From NCBI RefSeq assembly GCF_020089495.2, contig NZ_JAIRCA020000001.1, forward strand, positions 65,465 to 129,464: a DNA stretch of 64,000 nucleotides, given 5' to 3'. The notes beneath the pieces were generated by a model. That model worked only from the letters and a program-made list of their open reading frames with translations, made no database searches and had not been told where the DNA came from. Below are positions 7,885-16,623 of the stretch, piece by piece. Position 1 is the stretch's first letter. Each line of letters begins with the position of its first letter. Both the position numbers and the translations under genes were made by a program. Source of the DNA: Streptococcus mitis subsp. hohhotensis. Its GTDB lineage: Bacteria > Bacillota > Bacilli > Lactobacillales > Streptococcaceae.

Positions 7885-9258
7885 ATGGTTTTTCCTAGCG
7901 AACAAGAACAAATTAAAAAATTTGAAAAGGATCATGTAGCCCAGCATTATTTTGAGGTTTTGCGTACCTTGATTTCTAAGAAATCAGTCTTTGCCCAGCA
8001 GGTGGGTCTCAAAGAAGTTGCCAACTATCTGGGTGAGATTTTCAAGCGTGTGGGGGCTGAAGTGGAGATTGATGAGACTTATACGGCTCCCTTTGTCATG
8101 GCACATTTCAAGAGTTCGCGTCCAGATGCCAAGACCTTGATTTTCTATAACCACTATGACACTGTGCCAGCGGATGGGGATCAGGTCTGGACAGAGGATC
8201 CCTTTACGCTTTCAGTCCGCAGTGGCTTCATGTATGGGCGTGGGGTTGACGATGACAAGGGTCATATCACAGCTCGTTTGAGTGCTTTGAGAAAATATAT
8301 GAAGCACCACGATGACCTGCCTGTCAATATCAGTTTTATCATGGAGGGTGCGGAGGAATCGGCTTCGACAGATCTGGATAAGTATTTGGAAAAACATGCG
8401 GATAAACTCCGTGGTGCGGATTTATTGGTCTGGGAACAAGGGACCAAAAATGCCTTGGAACAGCTAGAAATTTCTGGTGGAAATAAGGGGATTGTGACTT
8501 TTGATGCCAAGGTGAAAAGTGCTGATGTGGATATCCATTCGAGTTATGGTGGGGTTGTGGAATCAGCTCCCTGGTACCTCCTTCAAGCCTTACAGTCTCT
8601 TCGAGCTGCAGATGGCCGTATCTTGGTTGAAGGCTTGTACGAAGAAGTACAAGAGCCAAATGAACGAGAATTGGCCTTGGTGGACACTTACGCTCAACGA
8701 AATCCAGAGGAAATCAGCCAGATTTATGGTTTGGAATTGCCTCTCTTACAAGAGGACCGCGCAGCCTTTCTAAAACGTTTCTTTTTTGAACCAGCACTTA
8801 ATATCGAAGGGATCCAGTCAGGTTATCAAGGACAAGGAGTCAAAACGATTTTGCCAGCAGAAGCCAGTGCTAAGCTAGAGGTTCGTTTGGTTCCTGGCCT
8901 AGAACCGCATGATGTTCTGGAAAAAATTCGGAAACAGCTAGACAAAAATGGCTTTGATAAGGTAGAATTATACTATACCTTGGGAGAGATGAGCTATCGC
9001 AGCGATATGAGCGCGCCAGCCATTCTCAATGTGATCGAGTTGGCCAAGAAATTCTATCCACAGGGCGTCTCAGTCTTGCCGACGACAGCGGGGACAGGGC
9101 CTATGCATACGGTCTTTGATGCCCTAGAGGTACCAATGGTGGCCTTCGGTCTAGGAAATGCCAATAGTCGAGACCACGGTGGAGATGAGAACGTGCGAAT
9201 CGCCGATTACTATACCCATATTGAATTAGTAGAGGAGCTGATTAGAAGCTATGAGTAG
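7885..9258 (+). CDS. M20 family metallopeptidase (dipeptidase/carboxypeptidase)
   Basis: The 457-residue protein is a dinuclear-zinc M20 hydrolase with metal ligands in NHYDTVP (H90, D92), GVDDDKGH (D122 to D124) and MEGAEES (E154 to E158), a mid-molecule dimerisation domain and a C-terminal [10 protein letters not shown] motif. M20 members of this length (CNDP-like) cleave dipeptides such as Cys-Gly. Being locked between metQ and metN, with its stop overlapping the metN start by 8 bases, it may release methionine or other sulphur amino acids from imported peptides; this is inference. No signal peptide, so cytoplasmic. Confidence 0.88.
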   Translation: MVFPSEQEQIKKFEKDHVAQHYFEVLRTLISKKSVFAQQVGLKEVANYLGEIFKRVGAEVEIDETYTAPFVMAHFKSSRPDAKTLIFYNHYDTVPADGDQVWTEDPFTLSVRSGFMYGRGVDDDKGHITARLSALRKYMKHHDDLPVNISFIMEGAEESASTDLDKYLEKHADKLRGADLLVWEQGTKNALEQLEISGGNKGIVTFDAKVKSADVDIHSSYGGVVESAPWYLLQALQSLRAADGRILVEGLYEEVQEPNERELALVDTYAQRNPEEISQIYGLELPLLQEDRAAFLKRFFFEPALNIEGIQSGYQGQGVKTILPAEASAKLEVRLVPGLEPHDVLEKIRKQLDKNGFDKVELYYTLGEMSYRSDMSAPAILNVIELAKKFYPQGVSVLPTTAGTGPMHTVFDALEVPMVAFGLGNANSRDHGGDENVRIADYYTHIELVEELIRSYE

Positions 9259-10312
9259 AGATATTATCAAGTTAGATCAGATCGATGTGACTTTTCATCA
9301 AAAGAAGAGAACCATCACAGCGGTCAAGGATGTGACCATTCACATCCAAGAAGGGGATATCTACGGAATCGTTGGATATTCTGGAGCAGGAAAATCAACC
9401 CTTGTACGGGTGATTAACCTTTTGCAAAAACCATCTGCAGGAAAAATTACCATTGATGACGATGTGATTTTTGATGGCAAGGTGACCTTGACGGCCGAGC
9501 AGTTGCGTCGTAAACGTCAAGATATCGGAATGATTTTCCAGCATTTTAACCTGATGAGCCAAAAGACAGCAGAGGAGAATGTAGCCTTTGCCCTAAAACA
9601 CTCTGGACTTAGCAAGGAAGAAAAGAAGGCTAAAGTAGCCAAGTTGTTGGACTTGGTTGGCTTGGCGGACCGTGCTGAAAACTACCCTTCACAATTATCT
9701 GGAGGGCAAAAACAGCGTGTAGCCATTGCGCGTGCCTTAGCAAATGATCCAAAAATCTTGATTTCAGACGAGTCGACTTCTGCCCTTGACCCTAAGACAA
9801 CCAAGCAGATTTTGGCCTTGTTGCAAGATTTGAACCAAAAATTAGGCTTGACTGTTGTCTTGATTACGCATGAAATGCAGATTGTCAAAGACATTGCCAA
9901 CCGTGTTGCAGTTATGCAGGATGGACATTTGATTGAAGAGGGAAGTGTCCTTGAAATCTTCTCAAACCCTAAACAACCCTTGACCCAAGACTTTATCTCA
10001 ACAGCTACAGGTATTGACGAAGCCATGGTCAAAATCGAGAAGCAAGAAATCGTGGAACACTTGTCTGAAAACAGTCTCTTGGTGCAACTCAAGTACGCTG
10101 GTGCTTCAACAGACGAGCCACTTTTGAATGAATTGTACAAGCATTACCAAGTGACGGCTAATATCCTCTATGGGAATATTGAAATTCTCGATGGTACTCC
10201 TGTTGGAGAATTGGTGGTGGTCTTGTCAGGTGAAAAAGCAGCGCTAGCAGGTGCTCAAGAAGCCATTCGTCAAGCAGGCGTACAGCTAAAAGTATTGAAG
10301 GGAGGACAGTAA
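9251..10312 (+). CDS. metN: Methionine ABC transporter ATP-binding protein
   Basis: At 353 residues it has Walker [10 protein letters not shown] (42-50), signature LSGGQ (149-153), Walker B ILISDE (169-174) and a C-terminal NIL domain (about 275-350) that senses intracellular methionine and shuts the pump. It powers MetI with MetQ as donor. It begins inside the M20 gene and ends one base before metI, so the transport genes are coupled. Confidence 0.96.
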   Translation: MSRDIIKLDQIDVTFHQKKRTITAVKDVTIHIQEGDIYGIVGYSGAGKSTLVRVINLLQKPSAGKITIDDDVIFDGKVTLTAEQLRRKRQDIGMIFQHFNLMSQKTAEENVAFALKHSGLSKEEKKAKVAKLLDLVGLADRAENYPSQLSGGQKQRVAIARALANDPKILISDESTSALDPKTTKQILALLQDLNQKLGLTVVLITHEMQIVKDIANRVAVMQDGHLIEEGSVLEIFSNPKQPLTQDFISTATGIDEAMVKIEKQEIVEHLSENSLLVQLKYAGASTDEPLLNELYKHYQVTANILYGNIEILDGTPVGELVVVLSGEKAALAGAQEAIRQAGVQLKVLKGGQ

Positions 10313-10313
10313 G

Positions 10314-11006
10314 ATGGAATCATTGATTCAAACCTATTTGCCAAATGTCTATAAAATGGGCTGGGCTGGTCAAGCAGGCTGGGGAACAGCCATCTATCTA
10401 ACTCTTTATATGACAGTTCTTTCCTTCATCATCGGAGGGTTCTTGGGGCTAGTGGCAGGTCTTTTCCTTGTCTTGACAGCGCCAGGTGGTGTCTTGGAGA
10501 ACAAAGTCGTTTTCTGGATTTTGGATAAGATCACCTCTATTTTCCGTGCGGTTCCTTTTATCATCCTCTTGGCAGTCTTGTCACCCTTCTCTCATCTAAT
10601 CGTAGGAACAAGCATTGGTCCAAATGCGGCTATCGTACCCCTATCTTTTGCAGTCTTTGCCTTCTTTGCCCGTCAGGTGCAGGTTGTCTTGGCTGAGCTA
10701 GATGGTGGTGTTATTGAGGCGGCTCAAGCGAGCGGAGCGACATTCTGGGATATCGTGGGTGTTTACCTATCCGAAGGCCTTCCAGACTTGATCCGCGTGA
10801 CAACTGTGACCTTGATTTCACTTGTTGGAGAAACAGCTATGGCCGGTGCGGTTGGAGCTGGTGGTATCGGTAACGTGGCCATTGCTTATGGATTTAACCG
10901 CTACAATCACGATGTGACCATCTTGGCGACTATCATTATCATTTTGATTATCTTTGCAATCCAATTCTTGGGAGATTTCTTGACCAAGAAATTGAGCCAT
11001 AAATAA
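10314..11006 (+). CDS. metI: Methionine ABC transporter permease
   Basis: A 230-residue BPD-type permease with five hydrophobic segments and the EAA loop (EAAQASGATFWDIVGVYLSEGLPDL) that docks onto MetN. The last ~60 codons, from GETAMAGAVGAGGIG to the stop, are repeated in diverged form at 13440-13610, beyond the rgg and MFS genes. That duplication suggests this end of metI may have come in with the inserted segment. No terminator is visible before rgg. Confidence 0.96.
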   Translation: MESLIQTYLPNVYKMGWAGQAGWGTAIYLTLYMTVLSFIIGGFLGLVAGLFLVLTAPGGVLENKVVFWILDKITSIFRAVPFIILLAVLSPFSHLIVGTSIGPNAAIVPLSFAVFAFFARQVQVVLAELDGGVIEAAQASGATFWDIVGVYLSEGLPDLIRVTTVTLISLVGETAMAGAVGAGGIGNVAIAYGFNRYNHDVTILATIIIILIIFAIQFLGDFLTKKLSHK

Positions 11007-11134
11007 AAAGTACAATGCAATCTGTACATCATTCACAGGATTTGTCGTACAGTCAAGACTTAAAATTCTCTGTACTAGCTGCTATCAACCGTTACTTTCA
11101 TGAGTAAGAGAGTTAAGAATTGTGGGGAGTCAAT

Positions 11135-12004
11135 ATGCAAAATCTGGGAGAAGTTTTTAAAGAATTGAGAAAGAGTCGGAATGTATCTCTACAGGAGGCG
11201 ACGGGAGGAGAGTTTACTTATTCCATGCTGAGCAAATTTGAGCGCGGAGAAGCAGACTTATCATCTATGAAATTGATTACTGCCTTAGATAACATCCACT
11301 CTGATTTGAATGAATTTATGTACTTGGTACGTGGTTTTTCTCAGAAAAAGGTTTTGGCTTTTCAGGAAAATCTCTGGGAACTATATGACAGAGAAGGGAT
11401 TGATTCTCTCCACTCCTTGTATGAAGAGACGACTCAAAAGTACAGATCAAGTGCTAAAAAAAGCTATCTTTTACAAATGATTCGTATCAAAAGTCTTCTC
11501 GTGTTTTTTGATTCAGAAATCAGGGCAACGGATGAAGAACTGACTTTTCTCTATGACTATTTTTTTACTATTGATATCTGGGGGAATTATGAATTGGAAT
11601 TATTTTCAACGATTTCTACTTTGTTCCCTCTGCCCCTTTATTTTAAATATTCTAGGGAGATGTTACAAAAGACAGATTTATTAGGCTCTTTACCTAGTAA
11701 CAAAGTCGGTATTGATACCATTTTGATTAATGGACTCTTTAAAGCGATAGAGGGAAAGGATAAATTAAAAGCAGACTATTTTATCTTTCAGATTGACAAA
11801 CGAGAATTGCCAGAGTCTGAAGCCTATCTTAAAATCATTTATATGATTGCTAAAGGGTATTATGATACTATTTTTAAAGTAGAAAATAAGGGTCTTGAAA
11901 GAATCCAGAGGGGCATTACAATCTTACAAGATTTAGAATATGTAGATGGTGCAAGATATTATGAAAACTATTTTGCAAATCAGCTTTCAAATGAAGATTT
12001 GTAA
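11135..12004 (+). CDS. Rgg/MutR family transcriptional regulator
   Basis: The 289-residue protein has an N-terminal HTH_3 domain (about residues 5-60, with TYSMLSKFERGEADLS as recognition and following segment) and a long helical C-terminal region of the Rgg/GadR/MutR type, which in known members binds short peptide pheromones. I start at ATG 11135, which has GGGGAG 5 bases upstream; a TTG at 11120 is also in frame but has no support. No short hydrophobic peptide gene is visible on either strand in the flanking gaps, so any ligand is unknown. It likely controls the MFS gene next to it. The low-GC, TTT/TTA-rich codon use differs from metI. Confidence 0.88.
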   Translation: MQNLGEVFKELRKSRNVSLQEATGGEFTYSMLSKFERGEADLSSMKLITALDNIHSDLNEFMYLVRGFSQKKVLAFQENLWELYDREGIDSLHSLYEETTQKYRSSAKKSYLLQMIRIKSLLVFFDSEIRATDEELTFLYDYFFTIDIWGNYELELFSTISTLFPLPLYFKYSREMLQKTDLLGSLPSNKVGIDTILINGLFKAIEGKDKLKADYFIFQIDKRELPESEAYLKIIYMIAKGYYDTIFKVENKGLERIQRGITILQDLEYVDGARYYENYFANQLSNEDL

Positions 12005-12112
12005 TATATTCTCATTACATCGACCGACGAAAAATAAATTGCCTTGTAGATGGATTGATAATTAGCAGTTTCTAGGCGCTAGAGTTTCTATTTGCAGACA
12101 AAAATATATTAC

Positions 12113-12138
12113 AAAAAAGTGGGGAGTCCCGCTTTTTT
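12113..12138 (+). terminator. Terminator after rgg
   Basis: AAAAAAGTGGG pairs with CCCGCTTTTTT around a short GAGT loop; ends in T7. The rest of the 185-bp gap shows no gene. Confidence 0.85.
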
Positions 12139-12189
12139 TGTTAGACTGGATTCAATAAAATACTCTTTGAAATGTGAGAAAGGCCTGTT

Positions 12190-13434
12190 ATGAAACTATT
12201 CTTAAGACATCATTTATTTAGAATACTTACCTTATCAAGGTTTTTGAGCTCAAGTGGAGCTTATATTTATAATCTGGTATTTATCGTTTATGCTGCGAGT
12301 CTACCCTTTAAAAATATAGCTGTATTTATGGCGAATATGATTACGATTTTACCTTTCCTATTTACTTTTTATGTTGGGATGAAGGCTGATCATACTCGGA
12401 ATAAAGCAAGGACAATTATCTGGGTTGGTTGTGTGCAAAGTCTGCTATTTCTTTTGATTGCTAGTGTGATTCATGACCGGAACTTCGTAACGTTTGCTTT
12501 TATCTGTATGGTTAATATCTGTTCGGATATTTTATCAGATTACACAGCAGGCCTTCGTATGCCGATTATCCAGCATAATATTTTGGAAGATAGGCTCTAT
12601 GAAGCTTATTCCTTTACTCAGTTTGTTTCCTATTTATCAAATCTAGGAGGTCAAGCCTTAGGAGTGTGGTTACTCACAACCAGTCATCAAAATTTTTCTT
12701 TTGTTGCAATTGTGAATGCTGGTTTCTTTTTACTATCTTCTCTCATTTTGTTCAAAAATAGAAGAGAATTGACTCATTTGTCTGTAAGTGTAGAGGATAA
12801 GTCGATTAGTTTACTTCAACAAGTTAAGGCAATCTATACGGACATGGATGACATATTTAGACAGAGAGAAAGTAAATCATTGCTTAAAATGATCCTTGTC
12901 ATTTTGGTAATTAATACTTTGGGAGGAGCTGTTGGAGGTATTTATCACTTTTACTTATTAGACCATACTATCTATTATCTCAGCTATGCTCAAGCCCTAT
13001 TTTTAATTGAATGTGTTAGCTTGGGAGGAGCTATTCTTGGTAGCTTAACTCCCCATGATTATTTTGGGAAATGGTCTTTTTCAAGCTTGTTATCGCTCAA
13101 TGCAATTCTGTTTGTCTTGCTTGCTACTGCTAATATTTTAGATTTTTCTCCTCTAGTAGGTGTTGCCTGCTTAGCCTTTGTCATGTATTTGATGTCGAAA
13201 TCAATGCCTAGATTAGATACTCTGTTACTGTCTAATTTGAGTGCGGATGTGTTAGCTAGAAGTAATAATCTCTTGAGTATGATTTTTTCCCTAACATTAC
13301 CCTTGGGGATGTCCCTATTTTCTTTCTTAGCTTTACAAGATATCAGGCTTTGTTGGTGGGTGTTTTTGGTAGTGAGTGTGATAGGGTTGATTTTATCACT
13401 AGAAAAAGGAAGTTTTTCAGGTAAAAAATTTTAG
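12190..13434 (+). CDS. Major facilitator superfamily transporter, substrate unknown
   Basis: A 414-residue polytopic protein with about 12 hydrophobic segments and a long central loop (around residues 195-230). The MFS-like MKADHTRNKART motif sits between TM2 and TM3. The family resembles drug or peptide exporters of the MFS_3 type, but the substrate cannot be told from sequence. It follows an Rgg regulator, and Rgg proteins commonly control the adjacent transporter or bacteriocin gene. Low-GC codon use matches rgg, and both lie between two copies of the metI 3' end, so I treat them as one acquired pair. Confidence 0.8.
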   Translation: MKLFLRHHLFRILTLSRFLSSSGAYIYNLVFIVYAASLPFKNIAVFMANMITILPFLFTFYVGMKADHTRNKARTIIWVGCVQSLLFLLIASVIHDRNFVTFAFICMVNICSDILSDYTAGLRMPIIQHNILEDRLYEAYSFTQFVSYLSNLGGQALGVWLLTTSHQNFSFVAIVNAGFFLLSSLILFKNRRELTHLSVSVEDKSISLLQQVKAIYTDMDDIFRQRESKSLLKMILVILVINTLGGAVGGIYHFYLLDHTIYYLSYAQALFLIECVSLGGAILGSLTPHDYFGKWSFSSLLSLNAILFVLLATANILDFSPLVGVACLAFVMYLMSKSMPRLDTLLLSNLSADVLARSNNLLSMIFSLTLPLGMSLFSFLALQDIRLCWWVFLVVSVIGLILSLEKGSFSGKKF

Positions 13435-13439
13435 CCTAG

Positions 13440-13610
13440 GGAAACAGCTATGGCGGGGGCAGTTGGAGCTGGTGGTATCGGTAACGTAGCCATAGCTTAT
13501 GGATTTAATCGCTACAATCACGATGTGACCATTTTGGCAACCATCATTATCATCTTGATTATCTTTGCAATCCAATTCTTGGGAGACTTCTTGACTAAGT
13601 CTTGAGTCAT
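13440..13610 (+). pseudogene. Duplicate 3' end of metI (remnant)
   Basis: About 170 bp aligning to metI 10828-11005 with roughly a dozen substitutions in the first 148 bp and a one-base deletion near the end. It has no start codon or ribosome site and begins six bases after the MFS stop. Differences are mostly at third codon positions up to the deletion, showing the copy diverged as a working metI gene before being cut off. It is probably the original chromosomal metI tail. Confidence 0.85.
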
Positions 13611-13614
13611 AAAT

Positions 13615-13640
13615 AAAAAAGAGCCGCCTGGCTCTTTTTT
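13615..13640. terminator. Bidirectional terminator
   Basis: AAAAAAGAGCC, loop GCCT, GGCTCTTTTTT. It can stop both the metI-side transcripts and the minus-strand membrane gene ending at 13646. Confidence 0.9.
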
Positions 13641-13645
13641 ATTGA

Positions 13646-14215
13646 CTAGATTTTTTGTGCAAACTTTTTACTCAAGGCTTGTCCAATCAAGGCACCAACT
13701 AGGGCTCCGATGACAACACTTGCGATAAATAAAAGGATGGTTCCAGGATTTGGCGCAACCATGATACGGTCGATATATTCTTGGGATTTTCCTCTTGCTA
13801 GAAGAGTAGCCATATAGGTTTGGGGCGCAATCCACATGAGTAAGATTGGACCAGTTGAACTAAAGGCGAAAATAATGAAAGAAAGGAAGTTTTTTGTTTG
13901 GTCCTTGTATTTTCCTAAATGAGCTACTCCATCTGCTAGGAGGCCACAGATAATTCCAGGAAGGAAGGCACCGGCACCGTGTTTGCTCCCCAAGAAAAAG
14001 AGGGCAATGACAAGGCCGATAGTGGTAATGGCTCCAAAGCGCGGAACTTTTGCGACCAGAATCATATAGACGCTACCGCCGACAAGGGCAGTAAAGGCAG
14101 GCGCATAAAACATGTTTCCAGTTTGGTCAAAGAGATTGCCCAAAAGGACACCAATCCCCATGCAGAGGAAGTAAAGAACTGCAAAAAGAAGTGTAGTTAA
14201 GATAGATTTCTTCAT
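13646..14215 (-). CDS. MptD/Trep_Strep family membrane protein, putative ECF transporter S component
   Basis: The 189-residue protein from ATG 14215 (MKKSILTTLLFAVLYF) has five to six membrane segments and resembles the Trep_Strep/MptD family thought to be substrate-binding S components of energy-coupling-factor transporters. GGAGA stands 8 bases before this ATG. An in-frame extension to 14284 would run through the promoter and is not credible. Partner EcfAT genes are absent here. Substrate unknown. Confidence 0.75.
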   Translation of the reverse strand: MKKSILTTLLFAVLYFLCMGIGVLLGNLFDQTGNMFYAPAFTALVGGSVYMILVAKVPRFGAITTIGLVIALFFLGSKHGAGAFLPGIICGLLADGVAHLGKYKDQTKNFLSFIIFAFSSTGPILLMWIAPQTYMATLLARGKSQEYIDRIMVAPNPGTILLFIASVVIGALVGALIGQALSKKFAQKI

Positions 14216-14248
14216 GAATTGTCTCCTGATCATTTTTTCACAATTCTC

Positions 14249-14277
14249 ATTGTACCACGGTTTGATGGGATTGTAAA
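14249..14277 (-). promoter_or_regulatory. Promoter for the MptD-like gene
   Basis: Minus strand TTTACA (14272-14277), 17 bp, TACAAT (14249-14254). Confidence 0.7.
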
Positions 14278-14291
14278 TGGGCACTAGAATT

Positions 14292-14320
14292 TTTTGAAAA
14301 CGCTTGAAATATGATATAAT
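14292..14320 (+). promoter_or_regulatory. Promoter for the YesLMN-type operon
   Basis: TATAAT at 14315-14320 with TTTTGA (14292-14297) at 17 bp, back to back with the minus-strand promoter for the MptD-like gene. Confidence 0.65.
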
Positions 14321-14349
14321 AGTTTCATAGTTATTTTTAGGGGGATATC

Positions 14350-14964
14350 ATGGGTAGATTTTTAGACTTTGTCTTTAATCGTTTCTTTTTAGGGATGATT
14401 GCGACAGCCTTCTTTTGGCTATTAACCTTAGCAGGAGGGATTATTCTTGGTCTAGCGCCAGCTAGTGCCACCTTGATGAGCCTATATGCAGAACATGGTT
14501 ATAGCTTTCGGGAATACAGTTTGAAGGAGGCTTGGTCTCTTTACAAGCAAAATTTTGTCTCAAGCAACCTGGTTTTCTATAGCTTTTTAGGGGTGGATCT
14601 AGTTTTAATCTATGGTTTGTATCTCTTGGTTCAATTGCCTCATCAGACTATCATTCATTTGATTGCGACCTTTTTGAATGTTCTAGTAGTTGCCCTGATC
14701 TTTTTGGCTTATACAGTATCTTTGAAATTACAAGTTTATTTTGACTTGTCCTATCGAAATAGTCTCAAACTATCCTTGATTGGCATCTTTATGAGTCTAG
14801 CAGCTGTGTCCAAGGTTCTCCTTGGGACAGTGCTACTTGTGGCAATTGGTTACTATATGCCTGCCCTGCTCTTCTTTGTAGGAATTGGGATGTGGCATTT
14901 CTTTATCAGTGATATGTTGGAACCTGTCTATGAAAGCATCCATGAAAAATTGGCGACAAAATAG
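14350..14964 (+). CDS. DUF624 (YesL-like) membrane protein
   Basis: The 204-residue protein has five hydrophobic segments and the DUF624 start MGRFLDFVFNRFFLGMIATAF. In B. subtilis YesL stands before the YesM kinase and YesN regulator, exactly the order here. YesL-type proteins are thought to help or modulate the kinase at the membrane, but the biochemical role is unknown. Its end overlaps the candidate start of the kinase gene. Confidence 0.85.
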   Translation: MGRFLDFVFNRFFLGMIATAFFWLLTLAGGIILGLAPASATLMSLYAEHGYSFREYSLKEAWSLYKQNFVSSNLVFYSFLGVDLVLIYGLYLLVQLPHQTIIHLIATFLNVLVVALIFLAYTVSLKLQVYFDLSYRNSLKLSLIGIFMSLAAVSKVLLGTVLLVAIGYYMPALLFFVGIGMWHFFISDMLEPVYESIHEKLATK

Positions 14965-16612
14965 AATGAAGCAGTTTTGGCTACATACGCTTCTAAGAAC
15001 CTACAGTTCAGTTATGATGATTATTATTGCGAGTTTTGCAATCTTACTCTCTTACGCTGACTGGGATTCACGGGAAAAGGAAGCTCAGAGAGTAGCTCAG
15101 CGTGTAACTACTCGAACAGTCGAAGAGGTGGAATATTATTATCGCGAGTCAGCCCAGCTAGCGCAAGATTTAGTAGCCAATCAAGACCGGATACAAGGGG
15201 TTTATAAGTACTTTAGCCTGTCAACTTCTGAATATTTTTATTGGCTGTTAGAGCATCAAGCAGCTTCGTCAACTTCTATTTCTCTGTATGAAAATATTGA
15301 TGATCTTTATGTCCAGAATGACTATATAACGGATGTTGCAATCGTCTTGCAGGACTTTAAAGAAGTTTATGTTTCGAGCAGAAATGAGAGAGGTGGTCAT
15401 TCGGTACTTGCGGAAGGCTTTAAACCGGAGGCCAATAGTTTTGGAGTTCCTATTTTAGACCCAGCGACGGATCAATCCATAGGGGTTGTTTACATCTCCT
15501 TGGACCCAGAAATCTTATATCATGCTGTAGACAATACCCGAGGTCATATCCCGATGGCTGTGACTGTGACATCGCCTTTTGATACGGAGATTTTTCATAT
15601 TGGTGAGAGGGTCAATAGGGAGCATGAGAACTGGTTTGTTGGTGTGACCTCTCATGGCTATCAGGTTCAGGTGGCAGTTCCCAAAAACTTTGTTTTACAA
15701 GGAACGGTAACCAGCTCTGCCTTGATTGTGGGCTTGAGTTTTCTCTTTATTGTCATTCTCTATCTGACTTTGAGGCAGACTTTTGCTAATTACCAAAAGC
15801 AGGTAGTGGATTTGGTAGATTCCATTCAAGCTATTGCTCAAGGAGAGGAAGGTCTTCGTATTGACACACTTGAAAAGGACCAGGAATTGCTCCTAATCGC
15901 AGAGACCACCAATGATATGTTGGATCGATTAGAAAAGAATATCCATGATATTTATCAGTTAGAGCTTAGTCAAAAAGATGCCAATATGCGAGCCTTACAG
16001 GCTCAAATCAATCCTCATTTTATGTATAATACGCTGGAGTTCTTGCGTATGTATGCAGTTATGCAGAGTCAAGATGAGTTGGCAGATATCATTTATGAGT
16101 TTAGCAGTCTCTTGCGTAACAATATTTCCGACGAAAGAGAAACCCTTCTCAAACAGGAATTAGAATTTTGCCGTAAATACAGCTATCTCTGCATGGTTCG
16201 CTATCCAAAGTCTATTGCCTATGGTTTCAAGATAGACGCAGAATTAGAGAATATGAAGATTCCTAAATTTACCTTGCAACCGCTAGTAGAAAATTATTTC
16301 GCGCATGGTGTTGACCACAGACGGACAGATAATGTGATTAGCATTAAAGCTCTTAAACGAGATGGTTTTGTGGAAATTTTAGTGGTAGATAATGGTCGTG
16401 GTATGTCGTTTGAAAAGCTGGCAAATCTCCGAGAAAAACTAAGGCAGAGACATTTTGAACACCAAGCCAGCTATAGTGCCCAAAGGCAGTCTATCGGGAT
16501 TGTCAATGTCCATGAGCGTTTTGTGCTCTATTTTGGGGACCGCTATGCCATTAGTGTAGAGTCTGCGGAGCAAGCAGGTGTTCAGTATCGTATTACAATT
16601 CAAGATGAGTAG
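14942..16612 (+). CDS. LytS/YesM-type sensor histidine kinase (HK07-like)
   Basis: The 556-residue protein has an N-terminal TM (about 22-42), a large extracellular sensor region, a second TM (about 258-280), a HAMP-like linker and a His_kinase domain. The phosphoacceptor histidine is about residue 359 in AQINPHFMYNTLEFLR; the ATPase domain follows with QPLVENYFAHG and VVDNGRGMS. I use ATG 14942, coupled to the DUF624 gene; ATG 14966 just past that gene's stop is an alternative. In pneumococcus this corresponds, from recall of gene order, to two-component system 07. The stimulus is unknown; the family often senses sugars. Confidence 0.92.
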   Translation: MKNWRQNRMKQFWLHTLLRTYSSVMMIIIASFAILLSYADWDSREKEAQRVAQRVTTRTVEEVEYYYRESAQLAQDLVANQDRIQGVYKYFSLSTSEYFYWLLEHQAASSTSISLYENIDDLYVQNDYITDVAIVLQDFKEVYVSSRNERGGHSVLAEGFKPEANSFGVPILDPATDQSIGVVYISLDPEILYHAVDNTRGHIPMAVTVTSPFDTEIFHIGERVNREHENWFVGVTSHGYQVQVAVPKNFVLQGTVTSSALIVGLSFLFIVILYLTLRQTFANYQKQVVDLVDSIQAIAQGEEGLRIDTLEKDQELLLIAETTNDMLDRLEKNIHDIYQLELSQKDANMRALQAQINPHFMYNTLEFLRMYAVMQSQDELADIIYEFSSLLRNNISDERETLLKQELEFCRKYSYLCMVRYPKSIAYGFKIDAELENMKIPKFTLQPLVENYFAHGVDHRRTDNVISIKALKRDGFVEILVVDNGRGMSFEKLANLREKLRQRHFEHQASYSAQRQSIGIVNVHERFVLYFGDRYAISVESAEQAGVQYRITIQDE

Positions 16613-16623
16613 AAAGGGAGAAA

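Noticed and set aside
11007-11134. Possible pheromone (SHP-like) gene next to the Rgg regulator
   Set aside because: Both strands were read; only very short or metI-overlapping frames without the hydrophobic peptide pattern are present, also in the rgg-MFS gap.
13440-13610. Functional second methionine permease
   Set aside because: Only the last ~55 codons exist, with no start or ribosome site and a one-base deletion near the end.
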